From contig DHKY01000015.1 of NCBI GenBank assembly GCA_002404995.1, positions 9,629 to 73,628 on the forward strand: 64,000 nt of DNA, in the 5' to 3' direction. This document shows positions 34,534-44,136 of this stretch, piece by piece (the first letter of the stretch is position 1; each line of letters starts with the position of its first letter). A program made the position numbers and the translations under genes. The notes under the pieces were generated by a model that was not told where the DNA came from, did not search any database, and saw only the letters and a program-made list of their open reading frames with translations. Source of the DNA: Caryophanales bacterium UBA4682. GTDB lineage: Bacteria; Bacillota_I; Bacilli_A; RFN20; CAG-288.

Positions 34534-35859
34534 TTATCTCCTAGACTCCGATGCAACAGGAAAAAGAATATCTAGGATAAACTTCCCATCCTTAGCCGAA
34601 ATCGAAACATCCCCATGGTACTTCTCAGCAATAAGCTTAATGCTCTTCACGCCAAAACCGTGATAGAGCTTGTTCTGCTTCGTGGTCTTCAGGACATTGT
34701 TCTCGAAAATCAGATCCCCGGCAAAGAGATTCTCCTCATGGATCCGGATAAACCCTTCTTTCGAAATCGTCGAAATACTGACCACCCGATCTTCATCCTT
34801 CTTTAATTTCTCGCTTGCTTCAATCGCATTATCAAGGATATTGCCAAGCAGAGCATAGATATCATTCTCACGGATAAAGGAGAGCTTTTCCCCATCGATC
34901 CTAGCCGTGAAGCGAATATTCTTGCTCTGGCAGAGAATCTCTTTCTCCGTGAGAATGATATCGACGGCCTTATTTCCGGTCTTGATGAACGTATCATAAG
35001 AGGAAATCCTCTTTTCCATCTCATCATAGTCTTCCTGGGAGATCCGTGCTCTCAGGCTGTTCCTCTGGTGCTTGAGATCATGGGATTTGATATTGAGAGC
35101 ATCAATAACTGCTTTTTCCCGCTCATAATAGGCTTTCTGTTCATGGATCCTCTTTTTGACCGTGATCAGGTCTGCTTCCCTCTCGACGTTCCGAAGGATG
35201 GATATCTGCCAAGCAATCAAGAGGACAGCAATAAAGCCGGTAAAGATCAGAATACTCAGTTCAAAGTAGAGAGAGACATCGCTCTTAGAGGCAATCGTCC
35301 AGAAGTAGGAGTTGCCGATAATCGTAAAGAAGACAATGATCAGGGTCGAGAACACCCTGAAGCTGTTCTGTTTGATCTTGGCACTATCGATATTCCGGAG
35401 CCGCTTTCTGGTCAGCAGATAGAAGATAAAAGTATATACTGCCCTAAAGGCAATCCGGATCAAAGCTCCATAAAGAGAGAACCTAGCGATGCCAGATAGC
35501 AAAGTAATGATCTGATAGAAATACTGGCAGGAATGCTGGAAACAGTGTCCGATATTGACAATGAACACACTCGTTGCCCAGTTGGTCTTACCGACAATCT
35601 TCCTGATCCTCCTGTCGACAAAATAGATCAGCGCATATTTGAGAAAGAAAAGATCATTCCAGAAATCAAAGACAGAAAGCAGGCATCCATCGACATACGT
35701 CGACAGGAAGATTACTGCATAATGGGCAACCGCAAAGAAAGAGAAAAAGAAGATTTTCTCTTTCTTGCTGGTCTCCTTCCTCAGATACCAGAGAGGAAAG
35801 AACCTGCCTAGGAAGAACGTCGTTCCAAAAATAAAGGGAGAATAGAAATTCCGCCACAT
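34534..35859 (-). CDS. AgrC/GHKL-type sensor histidine kinase
   Basis: 441 aa. About six membrane helices (1-235), a coiled linker, then DLKHQ with the phospho-acceptor His, the N-box NILDNAIEAS and the G-box HGFGVKSIKLIAEKYHGD. This is the quorum-sensing or peptide-sensing AgrC-like family. It follows the LytTR regulator gene by 5 bp on the same transcript. No AgrD-like peptide or AgrB gene is seen nearby. The signal is unknown. It could control the adjacent surface cassettes or the GH3 operon, by position only. Confidence 0.88.
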   Translation of the reverse strand: MWRNFYSPFIFGTTFFLGRFFPLWYLRKETSKKEKIFFFSFFAVAHYAVIFLSTYVDGCLLSVFDFWNDLFFLKYALIYFVDRRIRKIVGKTNWATSVFIVNIGHCFQHSCQYFYQIITLLSGIARFSLYGALIRIAFRAVYTFIFYLLTRKRLRNIDSAKIKQNSFRVFSTLIIVFFTIIGNSYFWTIASKSDVSLYFELSILIFTGFIAVLLIAWQISILRNVEREADLITVKKRIHEQKAYYEREKAVIDALNIKSHDLKHQRNSLRARISQEDYDEMEKRISSYDTFIKTGNKAVDIILTEKEILCQSKNIRFTARIDGEKLSFIRENDIYALLGNILDNAIEASEKLKKDEDRVVSISTISKEGFIRIHEENLFAGDLIFENNVLKTTKQNKLYHGFGVKSIKLIAEKYHGDVSISAKDGKFILDILFPVASESRR

Positions 35860-35864
35860 ACTCT

Positions 35865-36572
35865 TTATGCCCCCTGAACAAAGCGATGGAACGCCTTTAC
35901 AAATTCCGCTCTCTTTGGATGAGAGACCGGAAGAGTGATCTTGCCATCGAGAGTCACCGAGTACCCTTCAATACGCGTGACATAGTTCCTGTTGATGACA
36001 TAGCAGTTATTACACTTATAAAAGACAGAGGAATCCAAATCGTTCCTTGCTGCTTTCAGCGAAGTATTGATCTCAATATCCTTCTTCAGGCAGTGATAGA
36101 CCACGGTATGATTCTTAACCTCAAGATAAAGGATCTCGCTTTCCTTGATTCGATCAATGCCTTCCCGTCGATTAAGGACAATGATCTTCTCATTGTTTTT
36201 CGGAACTGCAGAAAAGGCACGTTCTAGCTTAAGAGCGAAACTCGGATATTCAATCGGTTTCAGGATAAAGTCAAGGGCATTGACTTCATAGCCACGGATT
36301 GCCCTTCTGGCAATCGTGGTAACAAAGACAAGGACAATATCCGGATCAACCTTTCTCAGCCTTGCCGCAGAATCCCTGCCATTGGTTCCAGGCCTCCTGA
36401 TATCCCTAAAGACAATATCGTACTTTTTCTCATATTCGAAAAGGAAGGAATCCGCGCTGACAAAGCGCTTTACACATATAGCAACCTTTTTCTCCTTGCT
36501 AAAGCGATTCAATGCACAGATCAGTTCATTCGCATCCGAATCCCTGTCTTCCACTACTGCGATTTGGTACAT
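35865..36572 (-). CDS. LytTR-family response regulator
   Basis: 235 aa from the ATG at 36572 (MYQIAVVED), preceded by GGGTGACGGAG. Further in-frame codons upstream cover a likely promoter (TATAAT near 36605) and are not homologous to the family. Receiver domain: YDIVFMDIMMPGTNGMD with phospho-acceptor Asp57 and four Met encoded by AGG, then FVTTIARMAIRGYEV and the KP dipeptide. C-terminal LytTR DNA-binding domain (about 135-235: NTSLKAARNDL, NRNYVTRIEGYSV). It acts with the kinase encoded just downstream. Probable binding region at 36711-36784. Confidence 0.9.
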   Translation of the reverse strand: MYQIAVVEDRDSDANELICALNRFSKEKKVAICVKRFVSADSFLFEYEKKYDIVFRDIRRPGTNGRDSAARLRKVDPDIVLVFVTTIARRAIRGYEVNALDFILKPIEYPSFALKLERAFSAVPKNNEKIIVLNRREGIDRIKESEILYLEVKNHTVVYHCLKKDIEINTSLKAARNDLDSSVFYKCNNCYVINRNYVTRIEGYSVTLDGKITLPVSHPKRAEFVKAFHRFVQGA

Positions 36573-36710
36573 TTTGGCTCCGTCACCCTTTCTGAAATCA
36601 TTATACATTATCCTTATGTAATCGCTTCCATTCCAAGAAAAAGTTATCTCAAAGTTACGCCGGTTCATCTCAAATCTGCGCTTTTCCATGCTTTTCCTTT
36701 CTTTTCTTCC

Positions 36711-36784
36711 CCTAAGCTCTAGGTAACCGGTTTCTTAGGGAATGGACCTTCCCTACCGAAGCCGGCCATTGCCTAAGAAGGTCC
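36711..36784. promoter_or_regulatory. Overlapping inverted repeats in the divergent regulatory region
   Basis: TTCTTAGGGAATGG (36732-36745) pairs with CCATTGCCTAAGAA (36766-36779) with one mismatch. GGACCTT (36744-36750) pairs with AAGGTCC (36778-36784), an alternative stem that excludes part of the first. Further CCTAAG/CCTTAG boxes occur at about 36713 and 36783. The region lies between the LytTR regulator and the GH3 operon, so it may be a LytTR target, an attenuator, or both. Confidence 0.55.
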
Positions 36785-36811
36785 CTTAGACAGAAAAGAA
36801 AGGAAAAACAA

Positions 36812-37528
36812 ATGAAAGGCATTTCGAAACTGATGCTTGCCTTAGTCGGTTCACTTCTAGTGACAGGCTGCGGCAAGAAAATCGATTCCAACGTCTCATC
36901 CTCTCAAGACGGAAAGAAATCCTGGGCAGAAAGGATCTACCCAGACTATGACTCCCTCTATGTGAACGAACAGGCTCCGGCAGGAAGTGAAGGCTACTAT
37001 GACTACTGGGAGACAAAGAAAGTCACCTACCAGTTCGTCAACGACAAGACCGGTGCCGAGAACCACGGCTTTGCCAATTACTTCCCGACTCTTTTGAACC
37101 TCTATGAAGATGGCTCCGTCAAAGGATGGGAGCGTTGCATCTTCATTCCGAACAGGTTCGATCCGATGGTCGGATCCACTGGAAGTGATGACCAGAACGA
37201 GTACAATTCGACCTATAAGCTTTTAGAGCTCTTCTATGGATACTGGACCATCGATGAAGCCAATAAAGTCACCTTGAATGTCCAGTCCTCAGTGGACTAT
37301 GACTCGGACAGGGAAAACGTCAAGTACACTACCTATGAATTCGATGCTGTTCCGGATCCGGAAACGAAAAAGTTCTCCTTCTACTTCAATTGCACAGAAA
37401 AAGGACAGGCTATCAAATCCTATTTCACCTGCGACACTTCCTTCGAAGGAACAATCCAGTACACGTCCTATGCAAAGTTCGCTCTCGGACAGAACGTCAA
37501 CTATACGCCGGAAGAAAAGAAAGCGTAA
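36812..37528 (+). CDS. Lipoprotein of the GH3 operon
   Basis: 238 aa. Lipoprotein signal MKGISKLMLALVGSLLVTGC with the modified Cys at 20. The mature part is rich in aromatic and acidic residues (YYDYWETKK, ELFYGYWTIDE) and looks like a small beta-sandwich, possibly carbohydrate-binding, but no family is recognised. AAAGGA ribosome site. The GH3-like gene follows after 12 bp. An accessory role for the GH3-like enzyme is inferred from position. Confidence 0.75.
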   Translation: MKGISKLMLALVGSLLVTGCGKKIDSNVSSSQDGKKSWAERIYPDYDSLYVNEQAPAGSEGYYDYWETKKVTYQFVNDKTGAENHGFANYFPTLLNLYEDGSVKGWERCIFIPNRFDPMVGSTGSDDQNEYNSTYKLLELFYGYWTIDEANKVTLNVQSSVDYDSDRENVKYTTYEFDAVPDPETKKFSFYFNCTEKGQAIKSYFTCDTSFEGTIQYTSYAKFALGQNVNYTPEEKKA

Positions 37529-37540
37529 AAGGTACAGAAT

Positions 37541-40465
37541 ATGAAAAAAGCAAACTTATTCCGCGGCATTGCCGCCTGCACAGGTGCTCTTGGCATTCTT
37601 GGCACCTGCATCACCGTCCAGAGGTTCAACTGGTCGGGTTCCATCAATCAGTTCTTAGGTATCGAAAGCGGAAATGTTACCGGCAACGGTTCCATGGTCT
37701 ATGCCTCTAGCTATGGCGAGCTTAACGCCGAGAACTTAGCCAAGCTCGTCAAAGACGAGATTGCCTACTGCAAAGAGGAAAGGGAAGAGGGTGCCGTCTT
37801 ATTAGAGAACGACGGCGTCCTTCCGTTAGATTCTTCGGTCAAGAACGTCTCCTTGTTCGGGCGCGCTTCCTATGACATCATCTATAAATCCCATGCAGGC
37901 GGAGGTATTGTCTCCGCAGCCTCTGCCATCTCCTTGAAGAAGGCAAGGGAAGACTCAGGCTTCAAAGTCAACGATACTCTCTACAATGCCTATGCCGGCT
38001 CTTCCACAAAGAGAGTCAAAGGATCCAAAGAAGAAACCTCCCTCATCGGAGAAGAGCAGGCCTCTTTCTATACGGACTCTATCAAGCAGAGCTTCAACAG
38101 CTACAAGGATGCTGCCATTGTCGTCCTCTCCCGTGATTCCGGAGAAGGACAGGACTTCAACAAGAAAGATGCCGAAGGTCTCCCGCAGCTTTCTCTCCAT
38201 CCGTCCGAGAAAGACAGGCTGACAAGGATCAAGAACGCCGGATTCAAGAAGACCATCGTCTTGATCAACTCCGGCAATGCGAGGGAAGTCAGCGAATTAA
38301 AAGAGTATGGCGTCAATGCCGTCAGGTGGATTGGAGAACCCGGCCGTTATGGATTAGCCGGTGTCCCATCCTTATTAAAAGGAGAGGCCAATCCTTCCGG
38401 ACGTTTAGTTGACACTTATGCAACCGATTCTCTCTCTGCACCGGCTATGGCAAACTTCGGAGACTTCACTTTCCAAGGCAGCGATAGTGCTAAGTATGTC
38501 GTCTACACCGAAGGAATCTATGTCGGCTACAAGTACTACGAGACCCGTTATGAGGACAGCGTCCTCAACCGCTTCGGAGCCTCCTCCGATGTCGGAACCT
38601 TCGCTTCCAAAGGAAACTCCTGGAACTACGCCGATGAAGTCAGCTATCCTTTCGGACATGGCTTGTCCTACACGACCTTCAGCCAGACCTTAGATGATTT
38701 CAGCTATGATCAGGCCAAGGATCAGTATGTTGCGACCATTACGGTGAAGAACACCGGAAACGTCGCCGGAAAGAGCGTTGCTGAACTCTATAGGCAGTCT
38801 CCGTATACAGACTATGACAAGGCTAACAAAGTCGAAAAGTCCGCTATCCAGATTGTCGGATTCGGAAAGACCAAGACCTTGAAAGCCGGAGAATCCGAAA
38901 CCAGGAAGATCACCGTCGACCGCTATCTCACCGCTTCCTATGACTGCCACAATGCAAAGAGCTACATCCTTGATGCCGGAGATTATTACTTCGCTTTAGG
39001 TGATGATGCCCATGATGCCTTGAACAATGTTCTCTCGGCCAAGGGTTATAGCAGTGCCTTAGTCGACTTTGACGGAAACAAGGTTACCGGAAACAAAGAC
39101 AAAGCCTACAAGTACACGTTATCCGAAAGGGATACACAGACCTACAAGAAGTCCCATTATACGGATGAAACGGTTACCAACGTCTTCACGGACGACTATG
39201 CAACCGATGCCAATGACTTCTATGATGATGATCCGGTTACCTACCTCACGCGTCAGGACTGGGCCGGCACTTTCCCGACTGCCCCGACGGTCCTTACCAT
39301 CAACGACAAGATCACCAAAGCCAGGGTCTCCCGTTATTACGAAAAAGACAGCAATACCGCTGGACTGACTCAGGACCAGATCAATGGCGTGGATGCTTCC
39401 ATCCAGTTCAAGGACAGGTATGGAGTCGCCTATGATGATCCAAAGTGGGATACCTTCCTCTCCCAGCTTTCTATCCATGACAGGGCTTTGATTATCTCCG
39501 ATTCCTTAGGACAGGGTGCTATCACCTCCGTCACCAAGCCGGCTAACAAGAATGCCGACGGACCAGACGGATATGGTAGGAACTACCGCTACGGAGATCA
39601 GGAATCCCCGACCTGCTATAACATCCAGAACCTTGCTTCTTCCACCTGGTCCACCGAAAGGATGGCCAAACGTGGTTCCTTCTACGGAGAAGACTGCATC
39701 TACTCCCGTGGTCAGATGGCCTGGGCACCTGGATTAGATATCCATCGTACTCCATATGGAGGACGAAACTTCGAATACTCTTCCGAGGATGGTTTGTTCA
39801 CAGGTATCAGGATGGCTGCTGAAACCAAGGCAAGGGCTGAGAAAGGTGTCATTGCCTCTCCGAAGCACCTCTTTGGAAATGAGCAGGAAACAAACCGTTC
39901 CGGAGCCTGCACCTTCTTCACCGAGCAGACTGCCCGTGAGCTCAACCTTCGTGCCTTTGAGATTCCGTTCACCAAAGGAAAAGCAGGAGGCGCCAGGCTT
40001 GCGAGGAACCGTATCGGATGCAAGAGGTCTCCGGTTGCCAAGACGACTTTGACGAACATCCTTCGCAAGGAATGGGGATTCACTGGCATCTTAGTCACCG
40101 ACTCTTCCGGCGCTGAGAATGATCGTATTCCGACTGTCGAATCCTTATTAGCCGGTACGGGAAGGTTCTGTCTTGCCCGTCGTACGACGACGATTGAAAA
40201 AGCAATCACGGACAATAACGACAGCTACCTCTATGAAGTCCTGAAGGAAACCAACCACCGCTTCTATTACAACTATGTCAACTCTACTCTGATCAATGGC
40301 TTAGCAACCGACTCGGTCGTCAGCGATGTCATCGGATGGTGGCAGCCGACTGTCATTGTCATTGACTCTCTCTTAGGTGCTCTCTGTCTTGCCTCTGCAG
40401 GATTCTATGTCTACTTCAAGTTCTTCAAGAAAGAGGATGAGAGCAAAGCAAAGGAGGAAAACTAA
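37541..40465 (+). CDS. GH3-like beta-glycosidase, permuted and membrane-anchored at both ends
   Basis: 974 aa. An N-terminal hydrophobic anchor (about 8-30) is followed by the GH3 C-terminal (alpha/beta sandwich) domain (EGAVLLENDGVLPL, about 82-95), a fibronectin-like domain (YPFGHGLSYTTF then VKNTGNVAGK), and only then the catalytic barrel: DIHRTPYGGRNFEYSSEDG, SPKHLFGNEQETNR, AMLAMNRIG with AGG-Met at codons 819 and 822, and LVTDSSG with the probable nucleophile Asp854. It ends in a membrane helix (~925-950) and a charged tail. The reversed domain order is known in some rumen beta-glucosidases. Two anchors are unusual. Likely cleaves terminal beta-linked sugars at the cell surface. Confidence 0.88.
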   Translation: MKKANLFRGIAACTGALGILGTCITVQRFNWSGSINQFLGIESGNVTGNGSMVYASSYGELNAENLAKLVKDEIAYCKEEREEGAVLLENDGVLPLDSSVKNVSLFGRASYDIIYKSHAGGGIVSAASAISLKKAREDSGFKVNDTLYNAYAGSSTKRVKGSKEETSLIGEEQASFYTDSIKQSFNSYKDAAIVVLSRDSGEGQDFNKKDAEGLPQLSLHPSEKDRLTRIKNAGFKKTIVLINSGNAREVSELKEYGVNAVRWIGEPGRYGLAGVPSLLKGEANPSGRLVDTYATDSLSAPAMANFGDFTFQGSDSAKYVVYTEGIYVGYKYYETRYEDSVLNRFGASSDVGTFASKGNSWNYADEVSYPFGHGLSYTTFSQTLDDFSYDQAKDQYVATITVKNTGNVAGKSVAELYRQSPYTDYDKANKVEKSAIQIVGFGKTKTLKAGESETRKITVDRYLTASYDCHNAKSYILDAGDYYFALGDDAHDALNNVLSAKGYSSALVDFDGNKVTGNKDKAYKYTLSERDTQTYKKSHYTDETVTNVFTDDYATDANDFYDDDPVTYLTRQDWAGTFPTAPTVLTINDKITKARVSRYYEKDSNTAGLTQDQINGVDASIQFKDRYGVAYDDPKWDTFLSQLSIHDRALIISDSLGQGAITSVTKPANKNADGPDGYGRNYRYGDQESPTCYNIQNLASSTWSTERMAKRGSFYGEDCIYSRGQMAWAPGLDIHRTPYGGRNFEYSSEDGLFTGIRMAAETKARAEKGVIASPKHLFGNEQETNRSGACTFFTEQTARELNLRAFEIPFTKGKAGGARLARNRIGCKRSPVAKTTLTNILRKEWGFTGILVTDSSGAENDRIPTVESLLAGTGRFCLARRTTTIEKAITDNNDSYLYEVLKETNHRFYYNYVNSTLINGLATDSVVSDVIGWWQPTVIVIDSLLGALCLASAGFYVYFKFFKKEDESKAKEEN

Positions 40466-40466
40466 G

Positions 40467-40853
40467 ATGTCGAAGATATTCAAAAGAAGCTATCTTGCCT
40501 ACGGCAACCTGATTGCAGCTCTTCTCTGCCTAGTTGTTGCCATCCTTGGTCCGATTACAAAGGGCTTTGCAGCACACACCTTCGCACCCTTCGCCTTAGT
40601 CCTATTGATTGTCGCTGTCCTTGTCTCCCTTGCTTCCTTCTTCCTTGACCAGTCCTATCTCCCGCTCATCTCTTCCCTGATTGTTGCCTTCGCATTCGGA
40701 ATCGTCATCTACTATTCCCTCCCGATCTTCGCAGATAAGTTCAATAACCTCAACTTCCAGAACGGAGAGTTCTCTGCTGTCCTTCTCTACTGCATCCTCT
40801 CTGGCATCGCCCTCCTCTTCTCCATCATCCCCTGCTTCGATAATAAGAAGTAA
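40467..40853 (+). CDS. Small membrane protein of the GH3 operon
   Basis: 128 aa from the ATG at 40467. AAGGAGG lies inside the end of the GH3 gene and only one base separates the two frames. Four hydrophobic segments (LIAALLCLVVAILG, APFALVLLIVAVLVSLASFF, LISSLIVAFAFGIVIYY, AVLLYCILSGIALLF). No known domain. It may help to anchor or assemble the GH3-like protein. That is inference. Confidence 0.75.
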   Translation: MSKIFKRSYLAYGNLIAALLCLVVAILGPITKGFAAHTFAPFALVLLIVAVLVSLASFFLDQSYLPLISSLIVAFAFGIVIYYSLPIFADKFNNLNFQNGEFSAVLLYCILSGIALLFSIIPCFDNKK

Positions 40854-40860
40854 AGCAACC

Positions 40861-40893
40861 GAAAACCCCTGCCATCCAAAGGCAGGGGTTTTC
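40861..40893. terminator. Strong bidirectional terminator
   Basis: Perfect 13-bp stem GAAAACCCCTGCC (40861-40873) and GGCAGGGGTTTTC (40881-40893), loop ATCCAAA, with A- and T-rich sides. It ends the GH3 operon and also serves the convergent gene at 40913. Confidence 0.93.
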
Positions 40894-40912
40894 TTTTCAC
40901 CTAGGAAATTGG

Positions 40913-42238
40913 TTATCTTAATTTCTTCTCTCTTACCCTGTACTTCTTGCTCTTTCCTCTTCCAATAGATAGAAGAAGACCATTCTCAATCCTCTGCCGG
41001 GAAAGGAGATAAGCTCTCGTGCTCTTGATATCAAGAAGCTCCTGCAGTTTCTTCTCATCGATTTCATCATAGATAGCTAAATACTCTAGAACCTTCTTCC
41101 TCTGTTTCGTAATGGGTTTGTTTTTACTCTCAGTCCCAGTAGATACCCTACTTGTTTTCTCTATCGTATTCTGATTCGGTAAAATTATCTTAAAGACATG
41201 AGGAGTCACCTCAATCTTCGGTTGCACAGGACAATCCTTATAAAAAGAAAAGATTTTCCGGATGCCTGTTCCATAGGCTTCCACAAAACGAAGACGATGG
41301 AAGACCTGGGCAAGATTTGGATTTCGTAATTCTGAGATTCCTGTCTTAATATCCTCAATAGATAAGAAAGGAAGCAATCCACCTAAGGAAATAAACTCCA
41401 TCTGTTTCTCATTGATATTGATAATAATGCTTCCGCTATAGCTATAGTCCCGATGAATCACTGCATTCCTTAGTGCTTCCCGGATAGCTTCTTTGGGATA
41501 GTCTGGCTTATCCACTCGGACTAAGCCATCAAAGGCAGAAGCGACATGATTCGATAAGGAAAGATAGTCAAAACAATCCTTTAATTGTTCAAACAGAGAA
41601 CCTGTAAACTCCTTAGAATCATGAAAATTCAGATTGTCATCATCATCAAAAACAGCTGCTTTAATCGTATAAGGACATTGATCGGATAGAATCCAGGCAA
41701 GATTTGTATATAAATCACGTCTTGCATTTCTTAATCCGAGTCCAATCTGTTTTTCGTCAGAAAACTCAATGCCGATATTCTCGAAAGCAGATTTCATATT
41801 TGCAAACGTCAGTTTCTGATTCCTAGATGTTCTTCTTTCAAAATCATCGCCATCCGATTCCTTGATCCTCTGTCGGATCCTGTCCTCAGAAGCCGGGACA
41901 GAGGAAGCTCCTTGTCGAACATAAACACCAGATGGTTTTAATCCTCTTTTTTTCAGATAATACGGCTTTGAAGTCCCTTCCTGGACTTCAATCCGGATTA
42001 CTTTATTATCTTGAAGCACATAACGAACAAACCTTGTTACATCCGGAGAAATAGCATCACGAACACCATTCGTAATTCTTGTGTAAGTATCATCAATATC
42101 CTCGATGCCAATCGGATTACCAAGATTATCCACTCCAAGATAAAGGACGCCTCCTTCTGTATTGACAAAGGCAATGATTTCTTTATAAACCGTCTCACTC
42201 CTTTGAGACTTAAATTCGATTCGTTCATTTTCAACCAT
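40913..42238 (-). CDS. AlbA_2/Schlafen-like DNA-binding regulator with ATPase-like C-terminus
   Basis: 441 aa from the ATG at 42238 with GGTAGGGTGA upstream. The GTG three codons earlier lies in that site. N-terminal AlbA_2 domain: ERIEFKSQ-Met-SETVYKEI, FVNTEGGVLYLGVDN and GVYVRQGASS. Middle HATPase_c_4-type region: EAIREALRNAVIHRDYS and EAYGTGIRKI. A winged-helix-like tail is rich in Lys and Arg (KKVLEYLAIYDEIDEKKLQELL). Such proteins are common orphan transcriptional regulators. A single unlinked gene here, possibly controlling the ATPase genes that start at 42561. Confidence 0.88.
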   Translation of the reverse strand: MVENERIEFKSQRSETVYKEIIAFVNTEGGVLYLGVDNLGNPIGIEDIDDTYTRITNGVRDAISPDVTRFVRYVLQDNKVIRIEVQEGTSKPYYLKKRGLKPSGVYVRQGASSVPASEDRIRQRIKESDGDDFERRTSRNQKLTFANMKSAFENIGIEFSDEKQIGLGLRNARRDLYTNLAWILSDQCPYTIKAAVFDDDDNLNFHDSKEFTGSLFEQLKDCFDYLSLSNHVASAFDGLVRVDKPDYPKEAIREALRNAVIHRDYSYSGSIIININEKQMEFISLGGLLPFLSIEDIKTGISELRNPNLAQVFHRLRFVEAYGTGIRKIFSFYKDCPVQPKIEVTPHVFKIILPNQNTIEKTSRVSTGTESKNKPITKQRKKVLEYLAIYDEIDEKKLQELLDIKSTRAYLLSRQRIENGLLLSIGRGKSKKYRVREKKLR

Positions 42239-42560
42239 AATTATCACCCTACCTAGTTATTTTATCACTTTTTTCATATTTGAAAGTGATTTTTCACTAT
42301 TCAGCATGAATTTTGCTTTTTTCTACTTTATTCAAGCTTCACCAAAAAGAAGGGCTTATAGCTTTGATAATTTTAGTCAATCGTGTTTTACCCAAATGAA
42401 TTTTGGTAAAACTTATTACTGCCATGGAAAAAGAGCTATCTTACTGACTATTGACAAATCATAAGCAGTAAATTAAATTATTTGTAATTCGTATTTTAGT
42501 AAATTATGTTTTACAAAGAATATAGTTTATTTAGTTTATATAGTTTAGGAGGCAAAATTC
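42239..42560. other. Divergent intergenic region with inverted repeat
   Basis: GTTTTACC (42385-42392) and GGTAAAAC (42405-42412) form an 8-bp inverted repeat with a 12-bp centre. Another GTTTTAC occurs near 42508. This may be the operator of the AlbA_2-type regulator or of the ATPase gene at 42561, whose AGGAGG ribosome site lies at 42547-42552. No ORF seen. Confidence 0.5.
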
Positions 42561-43943
42561 ATGAATTTTATAGGAAGAATTCAAGAACAGAAAGCAATTC
42601 AAAGACTGCTGGATAAAAAGGGATATCAAGCAGGAATCATTTATGGACGCAGACGAAGGGGAAAGACAGAACTGATCAAGCATGTTCTATCCAATAACAG
42701 CATGCCGTTCATCATGTTCCAATGTAAGGAATCTAGCGAAGAAGATAATGCTCGGTTATTGACAGAGCAGATACGGAGCATACTAAATATGCCTTATTTG
42801 TACTTCAATCGCTTCAGGGAGGCTGTCTCTTTCCTCTTTGATTATTCCAAAGATCACACCCTCTGTCTTGTTCTAGATGAATACCCCTACATTCGGAATC
42901 TAATAAAAGGATGCGATTCTCAGCTTCAGAACATCATTGATAAATATGCAAGGTCCTGCAATCTAAAGTTTTTCCTTCTTGGAAGCAGCATCCAGACCAG
43001 GGAAGACATTCAAAGCCAGAGCAGTTCCCTTTATAGGCGATTCCATCTTTCGCTTCTGCTAAAGCAGAGGGACTACTTTGATTCTGCAAAATTCTATCCT
43101 TCCTTTTCATTAGAAGACAAAGTAAAACTCTATGCTGCCTTTGGAGGAGTTCCTTTCTATAATGCACAAATCAATGAAAAAGATACAGTTAAAGAGAATA
43201 TCATACGCTTAATCACAGGAAGATTCTCTGGCTTAAATGACTTCCTTGATACCTATTTAAAGCAGGAACTCAGAAAGGTGAACAATGCGAATCTGGTGTT
43301 CGATAGCATTGCAACAGGAGCTTTTCACTATAGTGATATCCTATCTAAATCAAAGATTGAATCATCCCCGATTCTAAATAGTGTTTTACAGAAATTAAGG
43401 AAGATGGACCTCATCGAATATATTTCACCCATCAACGCCAAAGAAGATAAGAAAAAATCAGGATACCTATTAACGGATTCCTGTCTTCGGTTCTATTATC
43501 ACTATTTATCTAGAAACGAATCCGCTCGAGCAGTTCTTAGCGAAGAAGCTTTCTATAATCAGATTATTGATCAGGATTTCAGCCGTTCCTTTGTACCAAA
43601 GACTTTTGAGGAGATGGCAAAGCAGTACCTGATTCGAAGGAACCAAAAGGGAGCTTTAAACCCAATGCTGTATGATATCGGCACCTATTGGTACGATAAC
43701 CCAAAAGAAAAGAAAAACGGACAGTTTGATGTCGTAGGTAAAACAAAAGATGGTTATGTCTTCTATGAATGCAAGTACACCGAAAAACCGATTGATGACA
43801 GCATAATCCATGAGGAAATCAAACAGGTCAAGGAAACAACACTGAAACCCGTCCAATACGGATTCATCTCAAAAAGCGGATTTAATCTGAAAAATAAGTA
43901 TCCGTATCAGTTTATAACCTTAGAAGACAGGTATCAGGACTAA
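42561..43943 (+). CDS. ATPase_2/DUF234 family ATPase
   Basis: 460 aa. Start MNFIGRIQE, P-loop YGRRRMGKTELI with Met from AGG (homologues have V, I or M there), Walker B LCLVLDEYPYI and FLLGSS. The C-terminal DUF234-like part has FDVVGKTKDGYVFYECKYTEKP, a D..ExK nuclease-like pattern. Soluble. A paralogue of the same length lies directly downstream. Family of unknown function, frequent as orphans in gut bacteria and archaea. AGGAGG 8 nt before the ATG. Confidence 0.88.
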   Translation: MNFIGRIQEQKAIQRLLDKKGYQAGIIYGRRRRGKTELIKHVLSNNSMPFIMFQCKESSEEDNARLLTEQIRSILNMPYLYFNRFREAVSFLFDYSKDHTLCLVLDEYPYIRNLIKGCDSQLQNIIDKYARSCNLKFFLLGSSIQTREDIQSQSSSLYRRFHLSLLLKQRDYFDSAKFYPSFSLEDKVKLYAAFGGVPFYNAQINEKDTVKENIIRLITGRFSGLNDFLDTYLKQELRKVNNANLVFDSIATGAFHYSDILSKSKIESSPILNSVLQKLRKMDLIEYISPINAKEDKKKSGYLLTDSCLRFYYHYLSRNESARAVLSEEAFYNQIIDQDFSRSFVPKTFEEMAKQYLIRRNQKGALNPMLYDIGTYWYDNPKEKKNGQFDVVGKTKDGYVFYECKYTEKPIDDSIIHEEIKQVKETTLKPVQYGFISKSGFNLKNKYPYQFITLEDRYQD

Positions 43944-44136
43944 ATTTTCTTGTTCTTATATTAGTATTGTTGCTCGTTCACATATAATACCGAAACAAGA
44001 AATCAGATCAGCTCACTTCCATAATTCTGCGCAAAAGAGTGCCATTTCTCTTGCCTACCGCATTTGTTTTAACTTGAATATTTTCTAGTAGAATTTATTC
44101 TAGTTAATTTACTTACCTACCAAAGGAGCATCAAAG

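Noticed and set aside
36573..36689. Extended N-terminus of the LytTR regulator (start at 36689)
   Set aside because: The extra residues do not belong to a receiver domain and cover a TATAAT box. The ATG at 36572 begins the normal receiver sequence.
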